Shown here: piece after piece, positions 1-6,080 of the stretch
How positions within the stretch are numbered: position 1 is the first letter of the stretch
Layout of the letters: the number at the start of each line of letters is the position of its first letter
From: an uncultured bacterium
Lineage (GTDB): Bacteria > Planctomycetota > Phycisphaerae > Phycisphaerales > SM1A02
Assembly: GCA_903938205.1 (NCBI GenBank)
Contig: CAJACJ010000437.1
Location: 1 to 7,585 of the forward strand
Length of the DNA stretch: 7,585 bases
Reading direction: 5' to 3'
The notes under the pieces: model-generated
Database searches by the model: none
Told to the model about the DNA's origin: nothing
What the model saw: only the letters and a program-made list of their open reading frames with translations
Made by a program: the position numbers and the translations under genes

Positions 1-17
1 AGATTGGTTTGTGTTCT

Positions 18-1733
18 ATGAATGATTCAAAAACATCCTTGCCCCAAGCACAACAGTTGCCTCAAAAGAATTTGCGATTGTGGTTTGCAGCATTTGCGGT
101 GGTATTTTTCGCGGCCATGGCGGTGCGTGCGTGGATTCAATTTCGCGGCTCGATTCCGCCTGCCATGGACGCCGCCTATTACCCCATGCAGTCATGGTGG
201 CTCTTCAACCAAGGGCGACTTCTGTATCAAGACGCACCGTTGATCTTTGTACTGGACGGACTGCTTGCGAAAATTTTTATTGTCGCCGGCATGCAAAGCG
301 ACCATGCGTATTTAGTCGCGTCACAAGTGGTGGACTGCGTCACGGAACCATGGGTAGCTCTTTTTATATTCCTATTTGGATTCACATGGTGCAGCGGCGC
401 GCGCCGCGGCATTCCCATTGTCATGGCTGGCGCCGTGCTTGCGGTGTTGAGTGCGCCAGTCATTCGTATGGTGAGTGATTTTGAGAAAAATTCGCTTGGA
501 CTAGTTTGGGCCACGCTTAGTTGGTGGGCGCTTTGGCGCGCAATTGCCGCGATGGAAATAAAATTACCGCGTGTCATTGTTGCACGCTGGTGTGTTGTGG
601 CAGCGGCTGCATTGGCGTTGACCGCGCTCACGCATGGTGGATCATTTGGATGCGCAGTGCTTGGCGCCTTGGCAATCATTGTGATTTGGTTTGTTATTGG
701 TGGCGCATCAAAACGAACGCTGCTCTTCAGCGCGTTTGCGGCTGTCATCGTGGGCGCAATTTCGCTGGCGCTGCTTTACGCTGTCAGCCCCAGTCGCGCT
801 GCAGATTTGTTCACTGCTCCGCAGAAAATTTTTGGTGCCGGAAATGAAATGCATAGGCCAGGTGGTCCCGATGCGATGGGCAGACCAGATGAACATGGAC
901 GTCCCGATGATGATCAAGGTCCGCGTGGCCGCGACATGACTGGGCGAGATGATGAACTACCACATCGCCGCATGGATGAACCAGATTTTATGCGGCGTGG
1001 TCCGCGCGGTGGCCCACTAGGAATGGGAGGACCACCAAGGATGGGTGGTCCATGTGGACGCGGTTCACATGGAACTTTTATTGGTATTGGTGTAGGACTC
1101 TGCGCAATCTTGGTGCTGGCCTTGCGATGGCGCAAAGAAACAATCGCCGACCGCGCCACCGTTCTGGGCTTGAGCACCCTCAGTATTTTTCTGGTCTTTC
1201 CCCTGCTTAATCCTGAATATGCGCAGCGCCTGAACTTGATGGCGTCGGTGCCAGTTGGAATTGTCTTCACATTTTTGCTTGCAAGAATTATGACAACGCA
1301 ACCACTCCATCTTGCTGGCGCGCTTTGGCCGCCCACACAAACTGTCTATCGCACCATCATTGCGTGGTTGATTGCAGCAAGCGTGAGTTACGGAGCCATT
1401 CACTCCATCACAGGCACTTCCACACCGGGGCCGGTTCTAAGCCAAGTTGAACTGCAGGAGTTGCTTGATATGCGCGCAGAAATTTCTTCGCCACAAACAA
1501 CTTTGGTTGTGGCTGCGCACGGAGTTCAATGGTGGGCCGGACATGTGCTCCATACGCCAGTACGCATGGGAAAAGTTCCTGATGACGCGACCACCAAATA
1601 CTCGCGCGTCTTACTACTTCAAAAAATCAAGGGCGATCGCCGTGGCAGACCCGACGAACAACTCGACATGCCAGAGAACACAAAACTGGTGTACGAAGGA
1701 ACTTATTTTAATTTGTTCGAAGCAGCGCAATAA
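18..1733 (+). CDS. Polytopic membrane protein, GT-C glycosyltransferase-like, with a low-complexity hydrophilic loop
   Basis: The 571-residue protein (numbered from the ATG at 18) has about 11-12 hydrophobic segments, the first at about 21-39. After it comes a loop at 49-72 containing D51, YY (54-55), WW and a late G-R-L-L-Y-Q-D. This resembles the acidic first external loop of lipid-dependent GT-C enzymes (the PMT/ArnT/GT39 type). A second GT-C-like trait is NPEYAQRLN at about 398-406, before a late membrane segment. The last 100 or so residues are soluble, as in many such enzymes. If the family is right, it transfers a sugar from a polyprenyl-linked donor on the outer face of the membrane; this is inference, and donor and acceptor are unknown. 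Residues 276-352 form an unusual Gly/Pro/Arg/Asp/Met-rich loop between membrane segments. A TTG at 9 is in frame, but ATG at 18 is the more usual choice. No Shine-Dalgarno is visible, and only 17 upstream bases are available. The true start could lie outside the window. Confidence 0.8.
   Translation: MNDSKTSLPQAQQLPQKNLRLWFAAFAVVFFAAMAVRAWIQFRGSIPPAMDAAYYPMQSWWLFNQGRLLYQDAPLIFVLDGLLAKIFIVAGMQSDHAYLVASQVVDCVTEPWVALFIFLFGFTWCSGARRGIPIVMAGAVLAVLSAPVIRMVSDFEKNSLGLVWATLSWWALWRAIAAMEIKLPRVIVARWCVVAAAALALTALTHGGSFGCAVLGALAIIVIWFVIGGASKRTLLFSAFAAVIVGAISLALLYAVSPSRAADLFTAPQKIFGAGNEMHRPGGPDAMGRPDEHGRPDDDQGPRGRDMTGRDDELPHRRMDEPDFMRRGPRGGPLGMGGPPRMGGPCGRGSHGTFIGIGVGLCAILVLALRWRKETIADRATVLGLSTLSIFLVFPLLNPEYAQRLNLMASVPVGIVFTFLLARIMTTQPLHLAGALWPPTQTVYRTIIAWLIAASVSYGAIHSITGTSTPGPVLSQVELQELLDMRAEISSPQTTLVVAAHGVQWWAGHVLHTPVRMGKVPDDATTKYSRVLLLQKIKGDRRGRPDEQLDMPENTKLVYEGTYFNLFEAAQ
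843..1073 (+). repeat. Low-complexity Gly/Pro/Arg/Asp/Met-rich coding segment
   Basis: This is part of the membrane protein gene at 18-1733 (residues 276-352). The encoded stretch is almost free of aliphatic residues. It repeats short units such as GRPDE, GRPDD, GPRGRD, RRGPRGG, GMGGPP and RMGGP, with seven Met, four His and one Cys dispersed through it. At the DNA level there are degenerate repeats of GGTCCGCG and GATGATGA. The reading frame stays open and is flanked on both sides by hydrophobic segments, so it looks like a real inserted loop and not a frameshift artefact. Confidence 0.75.
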
Positions 1734-1748
1734 CCTAGAACTTGCAAT

Positions 1749-2771
1749 TCAAAGCGCATGCAACGCTTCATGCATCTTATTGCCGCTGCTATTTCCAAGC
1801 GCGTACGTGAATCCGTCCTGAATAGCGAACGCGCCAACCTTGCCGCCACGTGACAGGGCGAGCAAACCAACTTGAACTTGCTTTGGATCACCAGTGATTT
1901 TGATCATGCGCGCTATGGTCTCTTCGCATGCTTGCTGAGCCGTGGCGCCACCGCGCATTTTTTCCACAACCAAAAAAGACGCGACCGTTCGCATGGCGAT
2001 TTCGCCAACGCCCGTGCACACCGCCGCGCCAACTTCGCCATCTACAAAAAGACCGGCGCCAATAATGGGAGAATCACCAACACGACCGTGCATTTTGTAG
2101 GACATGCCGCTCGTGGTGCATGACGCCGCAAGTCGCCCCCGCGCATCAAGCACCAACATTCCAATGGTGTCATGATTGTGTTCACCGCCAATAGGCGTAT
2201 TGCCAGTCGCGCCGCCGTGATTGATATGACTTCCCTTCATTGTGGGCACGTGTTGCCCCACCACCACGGAATTACTTGATGCATTCTCGCGGTTGATCTG
2301 CGGCGCATACTTTTTTTCATTCAACCATTGTTGCCACGCCGCAAACATGTCGGGATGTAGCGGAGTTTCTGGCGCAAACTTCACACCCTGCTCACGCGCA
2401 AATTGCTCGGCGCCTTCGCCAACCAACATGACATGCGGCGTGCGCTGCATCACCATGCGCGCCAGCGAAATTGGATGAGTCACGCCGCGCACAAACGCAA
2501 CAGAACCCGCATTTCCTTGATGATCCATGATGGCCGCGTCCAGCGTTACAACTCCGTCGCGATCTGGATAGCCGCTTAAGCCAACGCTATGTTCCAGCGA
2601 ATCGCGTTCAGTGACCATCACGCCAGCTTCGGCGGCGGCCAACGCGTCGCCACCCGCGTGCAGAACTTCCAGCGCCTTGACGTTGGCGGAAAGTCCGTGG
2701 TTCCAAGTCGAAACAACAACTGTACCAGCGGAAGAATTCGCCGACGCATTGCGTGTTGTTTCTTCGTTCAT
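1749..2771 (-). CDS. N4-(beta-N-acetylglucosaminyl)-L-asparaginase (glycosylasparaginase, Ntn hydrolase)
   Basis: The enzyme hydrolyses the amide bond between N-acetylglucosamine and asparagine in glycoasparagines, releasing aspartate. The family makes an inactive precursor that cuts itself into alpha and beta chains. Here the cut falls between D201 and T202 in the hallmark HDTIGM motif, and T202 becomes the nucleophile. The remaining family residues are present at the spacing of the well-studied flavobacterial enzyme: W23 (in STWNHG), T220 (CTTSGM), R230 and D233 (GRVGDSPIIGAG) and T253-G254 (TGVGE). The conserved SVGLSGYPD and HPISLARMV blocks in the alpha chain are also clear. At 340 residues the length is normal. 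No signal peptide is visible: the N-terminus is short and polar before the core strand VVVSTW, so a cytoplasmic location is inferred, unlike exported homologues. Plant-type isoaspartyl peptidase/asparaginase is the main alternative, but HDTIGM and GRVGDSPIIGAG favour glycosylasparaginase. Upstream there is a weak GAGG two bases before ATG and a TAAACT hexamer nine bases before it. Confidence 0.93.
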   Translation of the reverse strand: MNEETTRNASANSSAGTVVVSTWNHGLSANVKALEVLHAGGDALAAAEAGVMVTERDSLEHSVGLSGYPDRDGVVTLDAAIMDHQGNAGSVAFVRGVTHPISLARMVMQRTPHVMLVGEGAEQFAREQGVKFAPETPLHPDMFAAWQQWLNEKKYAPQINRENASSNSVVVGQHVPTMKGSHINHGGATGNTPIGGEHNHDTIGMLVLDARGRLAASCTTSGMSYKMHGRVGDSPIIGAGLFVDGEVGAAVCTGVGEIAMRTVASFLVVEKMRGGATAQQACEETIARMIKITGDPKQVQVGLLALSRGGKVGAFAIQDGFTYALGNSSGNKMHEALHAL

Positions 2772-2780
2772 TGCCTCGCA

Positions 2781-2786
2781 AGTTTA
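2781..2786 (-). promoter_or_regulatory. Candidate -10 element (TAAACT) for the glycosylasparaginase gene
   Basis: TAAACT fits the TANNNT consensus and ends nine bases before the ATG at 2771. A transcript starting about seven bases downstream would have a leader of only two or three bases. No good -35 hexamer is seen at the usual spacing. Confidence 0.4.
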
Positions 2787-2814
2787 GAGTGTGGCAGCCA
2801 TTTCAACTTGGGCG

Positions 2815-2820
2815 TAAATT
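2815..2820 (+). promoter_or_regulatory. Candidate -10 element (TAAATT) for leaderless chaA
   Basis: TAAATT (TANNNT) ends six bases before the ATG at 2827, which puts the expected transcription start on or next to the A of the start codon. GTGGCA at 2791-2796, 18 bases upstream, is a four-of-six match to TTGACA. No Shine-Dalgarno is present, which is consistent with leaderless initiation. Confidence 0.5.
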
Positions 2821-2826
2821 GATTCC

Positions 2827-3975
2827 ATGTCTCACACCTCATCACACAGTCCAGTCTTGCCTTCCAGAAAATCTGTATGGATGCAAGAAATTCCCGTCCT
2901 ACTTGGATTGGCAACAGGCGCGGCTGCTCTTGCACATTGGTCGCCAGCGGGTCCCATGACGGGCGGCGCGAATTTGCTTTGGACTGGTTGGATTTTAATT
3001 TGCATTTTAACGTGCGCCTTCCGCGCCATGCTGCAAGCGGAGGCGTTGGCGGTGCAATTTGGCGAGCCAATTGGAACGATCATCTTGACCGTGTCAGCCA
3101 TCACCATTGAAGTGGCCGCGGTGGCCGCCATGATGCTTCCACTGCAAGAGGACAATTCCGTGGCGCGAGACACCATGTTCGCCGTACTCATGCTTATCTT
3201 TAATCTTCTCATTGGCCTTGCGATTCTGCTTGGAGGCCTGCGCAAACGCTCACAAGAATTCAATCCGCGCTCTTCATCGAATTATTTGTCATTCATCATC
3301 GCTTTGGGCACTATCGCACTGATTCTTCCCACATTCACGCATTCCGAACAAGACGGTTGGATGTCGGACTCCATGGAGATCTATGTCGGTATCACCTGTC
3401 TTGTGATTTATATTTTGTTTTTGATTTCGCAAACTTCCGCCTCCCGCGAATTCTTTGAGCACAAGTCAACCGAGAAGGAAAAAATACACGCGCATGTCGT
3501 GCATCATTCAATAGCGATCACCATCATGCTGTTGGTAATTTCGCTTGGCGCCGTGGTCATGCTGGCCGAAAGTGTGGGCGCAAGAGTGACGGTTCTTTTT
3601 CAAACATGGAATATGCCCGCTCCACTCAGCGGCATTTTTATTGCCGCACTGGTGCTTGCTCCAGAGGGACTGGCCGCACTGCGCGCCTCGCGTGAAGATG
3701 ACATGCAGCGCTCCATCAATGTGCTGCTTGGAAGCGCATTGGCAACAATTGGTCTAACCGTTCCCGCGGTAATTGTGATGCGCTATGTCACTGGTGTAAG
3801 CCCCGAACTGGGACTTGAGCCGCCGTATATTGCGCTTTTTGTGCTGACATTCGCGGTGTCGATTGTCAACCTTATGCGCGGTCGTGTGAACATGATGCAA
3901 GGCGTTGTGCATCTATTGATTTTTGCCACATGGATCATGGTGATCTTTGACGAGTCCTGGGCGCTTAAAGTTTGA
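2827..3975 (+). CDS. chaA: ChaA-type calcium/proton (Ca2+:H+) antiporter
   Basis: This is an inner-membrane cation/proton exchanger of the CaCA superfamily, expected to export Ca2+ (in some members also Na+ or K+) in exchange for protons. The 382 residues (E. coli ChaA has 366) show the inverted two-repeat architecture. The first alpha repeat is at about 78-104, with GEPIGTIILT (79-88) and acidic E80 and E95, followed by the very ChaA-like ARDTMFAVLM at 113-122. The second is at about 270-315, with LAPEGLAALRAS (277-288, E280) and then QRSINVLLGSALATIGLTVP. A polar, His/Lys/Glu-rich loop at about 205-227 separates the halves. There are about 11 membrane segments. ATG at 2827 is preferred over M19 because of the TAAATT hexamer six bases upstream. 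The gene is divergent from the glycosylasparaginase gene and convergent with the anion symporter gene, so it is probably monocistronic. No metal-responsive site is recognisable. Confidence 0.93.
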   Translation: MSHTSSHSPVLPSRKSVWMQEIPVLLGLATGAAALAHWSPAGPMTGGANLLWTGWILICILTCAFRAMLQAEALAVQFGEPIGTIILTVSAITIEVAAVAAMMLPLQEDNSVARDTMFAVLMLIFNLLIGLAILLGGLRKRSQEFNPRSSSNYLSFIIALGTIALILPTFTHSEQDGWMSDSMEIYVGITCLVIYILFLISQTSASREFFEHKSTEKEKIHAHVVHHSIAITIMLLVISLGAVVMLAESVGARVTVLFQTWNMPAPLSGIFIAALVLAPEGLAALRASREDDMQRSINVLLGSALATIGLTVPAVIVMRYVTGVSPELGLEPPYIALFVLTFAVSIVNLMRGRVNMMQGVVHLLIFATWIMVIFDESWALKV

Positions 3976-3990
3976 TCCCGACGATTGCAT

Positions 3991-4018
3991 ACGCTTGAAT
4001 GACATGGTGGGCAAGCGT
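3991..4018. repeat. Inverted repeat in the convergent gap, possible weak bidirectional terminator
   Basis: In the 89-base gap between the two convergent stop codons, ACGCTTG (3991-3997) is perfectly complementary to CAAGCGT (4012-4018), with a 14-base loop. A further GC pair could add on past a two-base bulge. There is no T-tract on either strand, so it is not a canonical intrinsic terminator. Its position between convergent genes is the only other support. Confidence 0.3.
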
Positions 4019-4064
4019 GCAGGCGCAGGTGAAAATTGAAATGAGTTGATGGCGAATGTATGGC

Positions 4065-5483
4065 TTACGCAAGAATTGAGCACGCCGCCGTGATGATGAT
4101 GGCGGCACACATGTTCAAGACAAATCCAACGCGCATCATTTGCTTCAGCGGCACGCGACCCGTGGCAAATACTAACGCGCTTGGCGGCGTTCCCACTGGC
4201 AACATGAATGCGTAACTTGCGGCAAGCGCGCACGCCACCACCAATCGTTCAGTGGGTATTCCAAGTCCAGGCGCCATTGCACCAACGATTGGCACAGCCG
4301 TGGCCACAAGCGCGGTGTTGGAAGCCATTTCGCTGGAGAAAATGAGCGTGATGACAATAATGAAAAGTAAGAGTGGCGCGGGAACAACCGACAGATCCGT
4401 GAATGATTGTGCCACCGCGTTTGATACACCCGTGCGCTGCATGGCATCGGCAAGACAAAGCCCACCGCCAAACAAAATGAATATTCCCCATGGCAGATGC
4501 GCCGTTTGAGACCACGGAACAACGGCGTCATTGGAGCCCTTCTTTTCTGGAATGATGAACAGCAGCAACGCGGCGGTGATGGCGATCATTCCATCGCGCA
4601 ACATTAAATCAGGCAACCATGATTTAATAAATGGCGCCCCCACCCACGCAATAATGGCCGCGACAAAAATCACAATGGTCATCTTCGCGGCGCGCGTCAT
4701 GGGTCCGTGATTCATGGGAAGAGTGATAGATGACGAGGCGAGAGTCTTCATGGGAAACATGACGCTAAAAACAATGAGCGTAGCCGCCATCATGACAAGC
4801 GCGGTGGGCACGCCGATCATGGACCAACTCAAAAAATCCATCTTGCTTCCATTGGCGCGCAACCACTCAGCGGCGATTGGATTGGGTGGACTACCAAGCA
4901 GCGTCATCACTCCGCCAATGCTTGCGCCATACGCCACGGCTAAAAAAACGGCGCGCTCAAAATTATGAAAAGCACGCGTGTGCTCAGATTTTTCCTTAGA
5001 AACGCTGGCAAAACAAGCCACGGCCGCGCTTGCCAACGGCAGCATGATGGCCGCGGAAGCCATATTGGAAACCCACGCGCTTAAGAGCGACGTGCCGATG
5101 AGAAATCCCGCGACAATTCGCGAGGGTGAATGGCCGACATGCCTCAACACAAACGCAATGAAGCGCTGACCAAGTCCGTGCCGCTCAATAGCAAATCCAA
5201 TAGTGCAACCGCCGGCAAATAGAAAAATCACATCGTTGGCGTAGGGCGACAATATTTCCTGCGTGGAGCCGATGTTGAAAATAGTCAGCACAATCACAGG
5301 CAATAACCCGGTGATGGCAAGATCGACCACCTGCGTCGCCCACCATATGGCCATCCACGCCAGAAGACCCGTGACGATTGCGCCAGGCCTGCTCATGTCG
5401 CTCACGCCGATTATGGATGGATCAAAAGTGAGCCAGGCAAGTATTCCAAAAAGTGGACCAGCTACGAGAGCAATTCGATTCAT
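4065..5483 (-). CDS. DASS/SLC13 family anion symporter (Na_sulph_symp)
   Basis: This secondary transporter of the divalent anion:sodium symporter family imports dicarboxylates, citrate or sulfate with cations. The 472 residues are a normal length. Family marks in order: WWATQVVDLAITGLLP (47-62, usually WWxTExxPLxxTxLLP); the first hairpin motif S139-N140-M141 followed by ASAAIMLP (to P149); GASIGGVMTLLGSPPN (186-201); the second hairpin motif S388-N389-T390 followed by ALVATAVP (to P398); and LPVGTPPSALVFATG (428-442). About 11-12 membrane segments are present. The first signature is normally SNT; here Thr is replaced by Met, and the usual GTPPN is GSPPN. Both positions line the cation/carboxylate site in VcINDY, so substrate or coupling ion may differ from the model members. 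Substrate cannot be assigned. ATG at 5483 has TAGCCT seven bases upstream and no Shine-Dalgarno. The 124-base gap to the upstream gene argues for separate transcription. Confidence 0.9.
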   Translation of the reverse strand: MNRIALVAGPLFGILAWLTFDPSIIGVSDMSRPGAIVTGLLAWMAIWWATQVVDLAITGLLPVIVLTIFNIGSTQEILSPYANDVIFLFAGGCTIGFAIERHGLGQRFIAFVLRHVGHSPSRIVAGFLIGTSLLSAWVSNMASAAIMLPLASAAVACFASVSKEKSEHTRAFHNFERAVFLAVAYGASIGGVMTLLGSPPNPIAAEWLRANGSKMDFLSWSMIGVPTALVMMAATLIVFSVMFPMKTLASSSITLPMNHGPMTRAAKMTIVIFVAAIIAWVGAPFIKSWLPDLMLRDGMIAITAALLLFIIPEKKGSNDAVVPWSQTAHLPWGIFILFGGGLCLADAMQRTGVSNAVAQSFTDLSVVPAPLLLFIIVITLIFSSEMASNTALVATAVPIVGAMAPGLGIPTERLVVACALAASYAFMLPVGTPPSALVFATGRVPLKQMMRVGFVLNMCAAIIITAACSILA

Positions 5484-5490
5484 GTGCGCA

Positions 5491-5496
5491 AGGCTA
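5491..5496 (-). promoter_or_regulatory. Candidate -10 element (TAGCCT) for the leaderless anion symporter gene
   Basis: TAGCCT (TANNNT) ends seven bases before the ATG at 5483, which would place the transcription start at the start codon. The hexamer 17 bases further upstream (AGTCAC) is not -35-like. The AT-rich palindrome at 5521-5541 lies just beyond it. Confidence 0.4.
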
Positions 5497-5520
5497 ACGG
5501 CTTACGATGCAGAGTGACTT

Positions 5521-5541
5521 AAAAATTGAATTTCAATTTTT
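5521..5541. promoter_or_regulatory. Perfect 10-bp AT-rich palindrome upstream of the anion symporter gene
   Basis: The arm AAAAATTGAA (5521-5530) is perfectly complementary to TTCAATTTTT (5532-5541) around a single central base. It lies 38-58 bases upstream of the symporter ATG, just beyond where a -35 would sit, and 67 bases after the DUF3817 stop codon. It could be an operator or activator site, an AT-rich UP-like element, or, as an RNA hairpin ending in a U-run, a weak terminator for the upstream gene. The sequence alone does not decide between these. Confidence 0.5.
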
Positions 5542-5607
5542 TACGACGCATGGCATTGGAAAATTTCATAATTGGAAAGATGCGCGTGTGCCCAGCAACC
5601 AGCGTCT

Positions 5608-5973
5608 TCAGGAGCGCGGCTTCACTTCTAGGCGCCGCGAACGCAACATCCACACTTCGAAAAAGTAGGTGCAAAACGGTGGCAGCGCAGCGAAAATTCC
5701 AATGACGGTTATCCACATTCCCCAGCGCATATGCATGGCCACGCGAATGGTGGCGATGACATAGAAAATAAAAAGTCCGCCGTGAATGGGCCCCATCATT
5801 TGCACGCCAATTGGATTGGCCGCCGAGGAATATTTGAAATACATTCCCGCAAGCAACCCGGCCCAAGACCATGCCTCAGTGATGGCCGCCAAACGAAATT
5901 GGCCAACAGGTGTGGTGAACAGCGAGACGAATTTGGAAACAAAACTTGGAGATGACTCAGAGCGATTATGCAT
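5608..5973 (-). CDS. DUF3817 family small integral membrane protein
   Basis: The 121-residue protein has a polar N-terminus of about 20 residues and three hydrophobic segments (about 28-46, 59-76 and 83-99), matching DUF3817 (YdzA-like) proteins, whose biochemical role is unknown. Family-like features are FRLAAITEAWSW (26-37, with E33), a tripartite membrane plan, MGPIHGGLFIFYV (60-72, with the conserved HGxLF block), a basic/aromatic loop ending in RWGMW, and a terminal LPPFCTYFFE (97-106). Most members are about 90-120 residues, which supports starting at the ATG at 5973. An in-frame ATG at 6045 would add 24 residues of atypical composition. TACCAT lies exactly six bases before the 5973 start and supports it further. 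The gene is divergent from the MFS gene with a 107-base gap. The C-terminus is basic. Confidence 0.87.
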   Translation of the reverse strand: MHNRSESSPSFVSKFVSLFTTPVGQFRLAAITEAWSWAGLLAGMYFKYSSAANPIGVQMMGPIHGGLFIFYVIATIRVAMHMRWGMWITVIGIFAALPPFCTYFFEVWMLRSRRLEVKPRS

Positions 5974-5979
5974 GCTGAC

Positions 5980-5985
5980 ATGGTA
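5980..5985 (-). promoter_or_regulatory. Candidate -10 element (TACCAT) for the leaderless DUF3817 gene
   Basis: TACCAT (TANNNT) ends six bases before the ATG at 5973. It helps choose this start over the upstream in-frame ATGs at 6021 and 6045. No convincing -35 was found. Confidence 0.4.
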
Positions 5986-6068
5986 GACAGATTGATGTTT
6001 GCGGGAATAATGTTGGCGCATAACAAACGAGCACCCACGCGCCACTCACCCAAACAATCCGCATTTCG

Positions 6069-6074
6069 TATTCT
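6069..6074 (+). promoter_or_regulatory. Candidate -10 element (TATTCT) for the leaderless MFS gene
   Basis: TATTCT is a good match to TATAAT and TANNNT and ends six bases before the GTG at 6081. No such element stands at that spacing before the alternative ATG at 6114, so it favours the GTG start. No clear -35 is present. Confidence 0.45.
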
Positions 6075-6080
6075 GCGCGC

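Noticed and set aside
227..748. A 173-codon minus-strand open frame opposite the first membrane protein gene
   Set aside because: Its translation is Ser/Thr/Ala/Asn-rich with no hydrophobic core or motif, as expected for the antisense of a membrane-protein gene. The plus-strand frame is clearly the real one.
914..1403. Two minus-strand open frames opposite the low-complexity loop and what follows it
   Set aside because: Their Pro/Arg/Ser-rich translations mirror the Gly/Pro codons on the plus strand. Neither has start signals or family motifs.
1756..1773. Short inverted repeat GCATG/CATGC at the end of the glycosylasparaginase gene, considered as a terminator
   Set aside because: The stem is only five base pairs, lies inside the coding sequence and has no T-tract.
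5519..5872. A 117-codon minus-strand frame overlapping the DUF3817 gene
   Set aside because: It shares the strand but not the frame of the DUF3817 gene, is His/Arg-rich without a coherent membrane pattern, and runs into the AT palindrome. The DUF3817 frame has clear family blocks.
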